DNA of 53,353 bases from Gammaproteobacteria bacterium. GTDB lineage: Bacteria > Pseudomonadota > Gammaproteobacteria > Pseudomonadales > Azotimanducaceae. The DNA is taken from contig VXYV01000009.1 in NCBI GenBank assembly GCA_009845835.1, positions 1 through 53,353 of the forward strand, read 5' to 3'. How positions within the stretch are numbered: the stretch's first letter is position 1; each line of letters begins with the position of its first letter. A model generated the notes under the pieces. It had not been told where the DNA came from. It was given only the letters and a program-made list of their open reading frames with translations, and searched no databases. This document shows, piece after piece, positions 50,080-53,353 of this stretch. Made by a program: the position numbers and the translations under genes.

Positions 50080-50346
50080 CTCAGATGCCGGCCATCACAG
50101 ATATGAGGTCTACATGTTCGCATTCTGAGGCCGCGGGATTATTTTTGGCAAACTCTCGGTTGGGGATTTCTTCTGCTTCTTCTTCTATGTGCTCGTCTGC
50201 ATGGTAAATTCTGCGGCCTGTTTAGCTTCCCAATCATCAATAAACTTTTCCCGCGAGGTGGTAATCTGATCAAGCAAAGTGACGTATGGCGGTTCGAGCG
50301 CTCAATTTTCGACGAGTTGAGAATGCAGACCGTCGTATTCGGTTAA
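50080..50346 (-). pseudogene. Remnant of a paralogue of the TlpA-like lipoprotein gene
   Basis: The reverse strand translates to DGLHSQLVEN-stop-ALEPPYVTLLDQ and, after a frame change, EEEAEEIPNREFAKNNPAA and ECEHVDL. This matches residues about 250-345 of the intact neighbour (DGLHSQLVASWALDPNY and LEFAKNNPAAPECEHVDL). The Trp codon became TGA (50302-50304), and a frameshift lies near 50200. Signal peptide and redoxin parts are missing. The rest of the 526-bp gap between the neighbouring genes (49885-50079 and 50347-50410) shows no gene. Confidence 0.85.
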
Positions 50347-50373
50347 GCATGTCGGAAAGGAGTCGATTAGCTT

Positions 50374-50389
50374 GAGGTTACGTAACCTC
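50374..50389. repeat. Perfect 16-bp palindrome GAGGTTACGTAACCTC
   Basis: The 16-bp palindrome lies 21 bp past the stop of the nuclease gene at 50411. Imperfect arms extend it (GGAG/CTCC and GCT/AGC outside). TTTT follows on the plus strand only, so it is not a proper terminator for the minus-strand gene. It could be a protein-binding site, a restriction-type recognition palindrome or a weak hairpin. Confidence 0.5.
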
Positions 50390-50410
50390 TTTTAGCCCGC
50401 TCCGACGATG

Positions 50411-51151
50411 CTATAAACGATGAATAGTAAACGAAGCTCTTCTCTCAATCGAGACTTCGTTATCTCGAGTTGTGTACTCAAACATCAAGATGATGTCATT
50501 TGTGTCTCGTTTGATTCCCACTGCTCGACACTTTAAATCGGGGAATTTAGACGAACACATCGAGATGTCTTGCTCGATTTGAACGAGTGATAGAAAGTCC
50601 TTGCTGCCTTTTGCTTGAACGGGGATCACAAACTTGCTACCTTCCCGGTCAATCCCAATATAAATTTCATCAGTTTCAATCTGCCCTATCTTCGGAACAG
50701 ATGTTAGAAGATGACTCTGAAGAGAGAAACAGGTCACGTCGGTAAAAATATCAATCAGACGACAATACCGAACTTGGGATAGTAATGCTTGTTCGTCAGA
50801 AGTGGCATACATTGCAACCAACGGGGGTGTACAATCCGGTACCATCGTGACTCGTTCACGATCGATTGAATGATTCAGAGGTATTCGCGCACTGAAGGCG
50901 TATTTGCCTGGGCCTAGTGAAGTGATGATCCATTCAGTTCCACGAGGTGCTTTTTGTGCTATTGATTCAGGCAGCTCTTGACGGGATCTGAAGGTGTATA
51001 TCACATCGCCCACGTTTTTAGGCCGGGGAAGATTTAGTTCCACTGCAGCGTCGATCAATTCACTTCGTTCAAAGTTTACCTCAACATCTCCTTCACGGTA
51101 TTTCTTTAGAAATACTAGCTCGATAATTTTCGAATAAACATTTTTACTCAC
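50411..51151 (-). CDS. Putative type II restriction endonuclease
   Basis: A 246-residue soluble protein placed directly after a DNA methyltransferase gene. The core IETDEIYIGIDREG (158-171), the strand VIPVQAKG (176-182) and then IEQDISMC form a PD-(D/E)xK-like arrangement with acidic residues 159-162, Q179-x-K181 and E193. This pattern occurs in nucleases encoded beside DNA methylases. The first part (TFRSRQELPESI and GTEWIITSLGPGKYAF, about 53-86) may be a DNA-binding region. The GTG start has a strong GAGGAGG eight bases upstream that overlaps the methylase stop. The reading frame is intact. Specificity is unknown. Confidence 0.75.
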   Translation of the reverse strand: MSKNVYSKIIELVFLKKYREGDVEVNFERSELIDAAVELNLPRPKNVGDVIYTFRSRQELPESIAQKAPRGTEWIITSLGPGKYAFSARIPLNHSIDRERVTMVPDCTPPLVAMYATSDEQALLSQVRYCRLIDIFTDVTCFSLQSHLLTSVPKIGQIETDEIYIGIDREGSKFVIPVQAKGSKDFLSLVQIEQDISMCSSKFPDLKCRAVGIKRDTNDIILMFEYTTRDNEVSIERRASFTIHRL

Positions 51152-51163
51152 ACTTCAACCTCC

Positions 51164-52451
51164 TCAAACGGGATGACCGACCCACTGGAATATCACTACC
51201 TCTTCACGTAGTTCTTGCCTTGTCACGGTTGATCGACGCGTTCTAAACAAATCTATGTTCAAAATTCGATACCCTAACGATTCCGCGATCTCGGCGAGAA
51301 TTTGACCGGTCGCGATCTGGATACGGAAAAACGACGCTTGGTCTCCAACCACGTACGCCAAAATAGCACCATTTCGCAGGTAAGGGCGCAGGGAACTCAA
51401 ATGGTTTGCCATTCCACCGAAATACAAGCGAACAACTCGATGGTAATTCTTTTCGAATCCAGAACTCTTGTCTAATTCAGTTCGCTTCTTCTCAATTTGA
51501 TCAGCAAGTTCATGTACCTTGTTGGGTAGCTTTGTCAGAAGATCTTTTTCATCTCCTACATAGACGTTGCGTGTATTTGATCGAATGAGATTTTGTTTCG
51601 TTGCCCGTAATTGTTTTTTGTCTTTTAGAAATCCGAGTAATACGGATTCCAACCGAGTGGCTCTAGAGTAATCTTTCTCATTGGGATAAGGAGGTGACGT
51701 AAAAACAAAGCCAATGCTTTCATCGTCGAGAGTGTTTGTAAGACGCGTCGAATCGTGTAGTATCACTCGGGAATTCGCCCCTCCGCAGTGGTTATATTTT
51801 TCGAGATCTTCTGCAATCTCGTATAAATTGAAACGCCATTTCTCAAATACGTTTACATCGTCTTCACGGATGTTTTTGACTCCTACCTCTGGTCCAAAAT
51901 GAAGATTACTGACATCTTTAACGGCTGTTTTTGCCAATGCTAATAGCAGACACTTTTTTGTGTGAAGGGATATGTCCGAAATTGAATGAATGCTCTCGCG
52001 CAAAACCAATAACTTAGACATCGGATTTTCCGAGATTGAGTTTTTGATGAGTAAATCAGATTCTTGCTGACTGAATTTTTCTCGACGAATTCCGTCGAAA
52101 ACCTTCAAGGTTTGTTCCGACGCACTACACACTTGTTCGCTGGCTGACAGAAGCAGATCTTTCCCGTGAGTCCAATCAGTTTTTACATTGGAAGCAAATT
52201 GCATCATTGGCATTGCTTCCACTCCCACACTCTGTATACGTAATTTTTTACACTCGTCATTTTTTACACTCGACAAGCGTCGTGCCTGTACCACAAAAAG
52301 GATCCAGTACGTTTGCATCAGGTTGAATAGAGAACCTTGTCAAATAGTCCTTCACGAGGTGTGGTGGAAACGATAAAACGGACCTATACCATCGATGGAT
52401 AGGCAAGTCCTCCGGTCTAATTGCATTCAACTTTTGGTAAGACTGTTTCAT
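51164..52451 (-). pseudogene. DNA methyltransferase (N6-A or N4-C), frame broken by 16-bp duplication
   Basis: The gene would encode 423 residues if one copy of a 16-bp tandem repeat (52244-52275) were removed. From the ATG at 52451, the first frame has the AdoMet motif DPFCGTGTT (50-58) and runs to VECKK followed at once by TGA. The downstream frame continues with LRIQSVGVEAMP, a normal methylase sequence, and has TSPPY (246-250 of the repaired protein, 51686-51700). The rest of the downstream frame is free of defects and ends VVIFQWVGHPV. The order motif I then IV resembles alpha or gamma class amino-methyltransferases. It is followed 12 bp later by the nuclease gene. The state may be recent inactivation, phase-OFF or an assembly error. 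Confidence 0.85.
52244..52275. repeat. 16-bp tandem duplication inside the methyltransferase gene
   Basis: ATTTTTTACACTCGTC (52244-52259) is followed directly by ATTTTTTACACTCGAC (52260-52275). The units are identical at 15 of 16 bases and each contains a T6 run (A6 on the coding strand). One unit fits the methyltransferase reading frame exactly, so the second unit adds a +1 frame change and creates a TGA stop. Confidence 0.95.
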
Positions 52452-52752
52452 TCGTGTTTAAGTTGTGAGGTAGCTATGTCACAAAAAGTAAAGTACAACT
52501 AAGGAATGGATTCGTTTGCTACATCGCTACCCATATTTTAAGACGTTTTAGGAGGAATGGGAGGGACGGTTACCCCGTTTGATACATGATCGAATCAAAA
52601 CGCATTCATTAGAGCTCTTTACACCCTGCTTTCGCAGCGCTCAAATTCAGAAAGGGAACAAAAATAGCCGATGTTTTTGGATACTAACATAGTATTGTTC
52701 CACGAAAGTCATTACTCTACTCCTTAGATACCCAACCTTTGGAGGGGTTAAA
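52452..52752. other. Non-coding gap before the transposase remnant
   Basis: No gene or convincing reading frame is seen. The stretch lies between the start of the methyltransferase gene and the IS256-type remnant and probably contains the methyltransferase promoter on the minus strand, which I could not place. At its right end GAGGGGT (52742-52748) and ACCCCTC (52755-52761) form a 7-bp hairpin with loop TAAATC that overlaps the transposase stop. No T-tract follows on either strand. Confidence 0.5.
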
Positions 52753-53003
52753 TCACCCCTCGAAATGGATCGCAAACTCGTGCTTTACTAATTGCCAGCG
52801 TAACTTCGGCGTTGTCCATTTCTTACTCGCCTAGCATAACGCCAAATAAATCAATTTCCGCGCCGCCCCTTCACTCGTGAAATGACCCGCGCCCGCACGG
52901 CCCGCCGAACCTTAGCATTGCGACTCTCACTCGCATTCGTCGTATAGATCGCTTTCCGGATCAACGGCGAAAACGCAAAATACGGAATCACTTGCTCCGG
53001 ATG
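52753..53003 (-). mobile_element. IS256-family transposase remnant (C-terminal part)
   Basis: The minus strand reads PYFAFSPLIRKAIYTTNASESRN and KVRRAVRARG, then in another frame GHFTSEGAARKLIYLAL-stop-ASKKWT and HEFAIHFEG-stop. These match the conserved C-terminus of IS256-type transposases (IYTTNAIES, RGHFPSEEAALKLLYLAL, KKWTMP, FAILFG). There is one frameshift near 52890 and an internal TAG. The catalytic Asp residues and the element ends are not visible, so it is an inactive scar. Base composition is richer in GC than the flanks. Confidence 0.85.
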
Positions 53004-53353
53004 TAGAATTTATCGACCACCTGGGAGCGGCAATGGGAACGTCAACGGATCTATTTATGTGATCGTTCGGTGGCGGGTTGGAAGGATTTTTACTTGTCGA
53101 TGTTTTGGGGGGCGGGGGTAAGATCCGCCGGTGACGAGTCGATTGTCATGAACTAGATTAAGTAGATTGTTTGAACGATGCCTTCGGAACAGGAATGCGA
53201 TGGCCGGGGGGTGAAACGACTAAAGTTGAGAGAAATTGGACCCGACCAACACCCAAAACAACCGAACCAATGACGAGTTAACGAGTTGACTCTAGGGAGC
53301 GATACAAGATTTCTCACGAAATCTTTAAAAAAAATAAAATGGAGAATAGTAGA
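53004..53353. other. Unassigned terminal stretch beyond the transposase remnant
   Basis: I see no supported gene. The first 150 bp are GC-rich and may be more of the decayed insertion element. An open stretch on the plus strand (53021-53157) lacks a start and a family match. Near the end, AAGATTTC (53306-53313) and GAAATCTT (53318-53325) make a perfect 8-bp inverted repeat with loop TCAC, followed by an A-rich run. ACGAGTT is repeated in tandem at 53273-53287. Confidence 0.4.

Noticed and set aside
52244-52275. Programmed ribosomal frameshifting in the methyltransferase gene
   Set aside because: The A6 run before TGA would need a +1 (or -2) shift, not the usual -1 event, and the simple 16-bp duplication explains the break fully; kept only as a rescue possibility.
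53021-53157. A 45-codon open stretch on the plus strand (WERQWERQRIYL onward)
   Set aside because: No start codon near its beginning, no ribosome binding site and no recognised family; it lies in the decayed element region.
1-53353. CRISPR arrays, rRNA genes and prophage structural genes
   Set aside because: No regularly spaced repeats, no conserved rRNA segments and no phage-like proteins were seen.
1-53353. Similarity between the first bases (CTACTAT) and the reverse complement of the last (ATAGTAG)
   Set aside because: A seven-base match at AT-rich ends is expected by chance and the window boundaries are arbitrary.

Overview
The window is a block of gammaproteobacterial chromosome of moderate GC. 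Three things point there: the housekeeping gene order, the protein sequences (GrpE-DnaK-DnaJ, DapB, CarAB, GreA, FtsH, GlmM, RimP-NusA-IF2-RbfA-TruB-S15-PNPase), and a tRNA-Leu(GAG) after secG with an initiator tRNA before rimP. From memory the order closely follows Pseudomonas aeruginosa PA4768 (smpB) to PA4727 (pcnB). HrcA next to grpE, together with sigma-32-like promoters, suggests a lineage outside the Enterobacterales. I cannot name the genus.

Layout. 1-1.25 kb: an orphan gene behind a strong sigma-70-type promoter. 1.4-7.4 kb: two divergent TonB-dependent receptors. 7.6-8.9 kb: an SDR oxidoreductase convergent with smpB. 9.0-13.3 kb: a neurotransmitter:sodium symporter, ratA-rnfH, and recN-bamE on the other strand. 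13.3-19.2 kb: hrcA, grpE, dnaK, dnaJ, dapB. 19.3-24.1 kb: carA-carB-greA, overlapping. 24.3-29.2 kb: ftsH, glmM, tpiA, secG, tRNA-Leu. 29.2-32.4 kb: an accessory pair (a small soluble sensor-like protein and an outer-membrane barrel protein). 32.5-41.4 kb: tRNA-fMet, rimP, nusA, infB, rbfA, truB, rpsO, pnp. 41.4-47.9 kb on the minus strand: pcnB-panB-panC-pgi-acs. 48.1-53.3 kb is accessory and partly decaying: a TlpA-like lipoprotein, the remnant of a paralogue of it, a restriction-modification pair whose methyltransferase carries a frame-breaking 16-bp tandem duplication, and an IS256-type transposase remnant.

How the genes work together. The heat-shock section appears to combine HrcA with RpoH: convincing sigma-32-type promoters precede grpE, dnaK and ftsH, and no CIRCE operator was seen. 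The conserved core lacks several genes that the Pseudomonas order would place inside it (fur, yhbY, rlmE, folP, panD, folK). Loss of both folP and folK from their usual slots raises the question of folate auxotrophy. The most unusual local structure is the frameshifted DNA methyltransferase beside an intact-looking nuclease gene.
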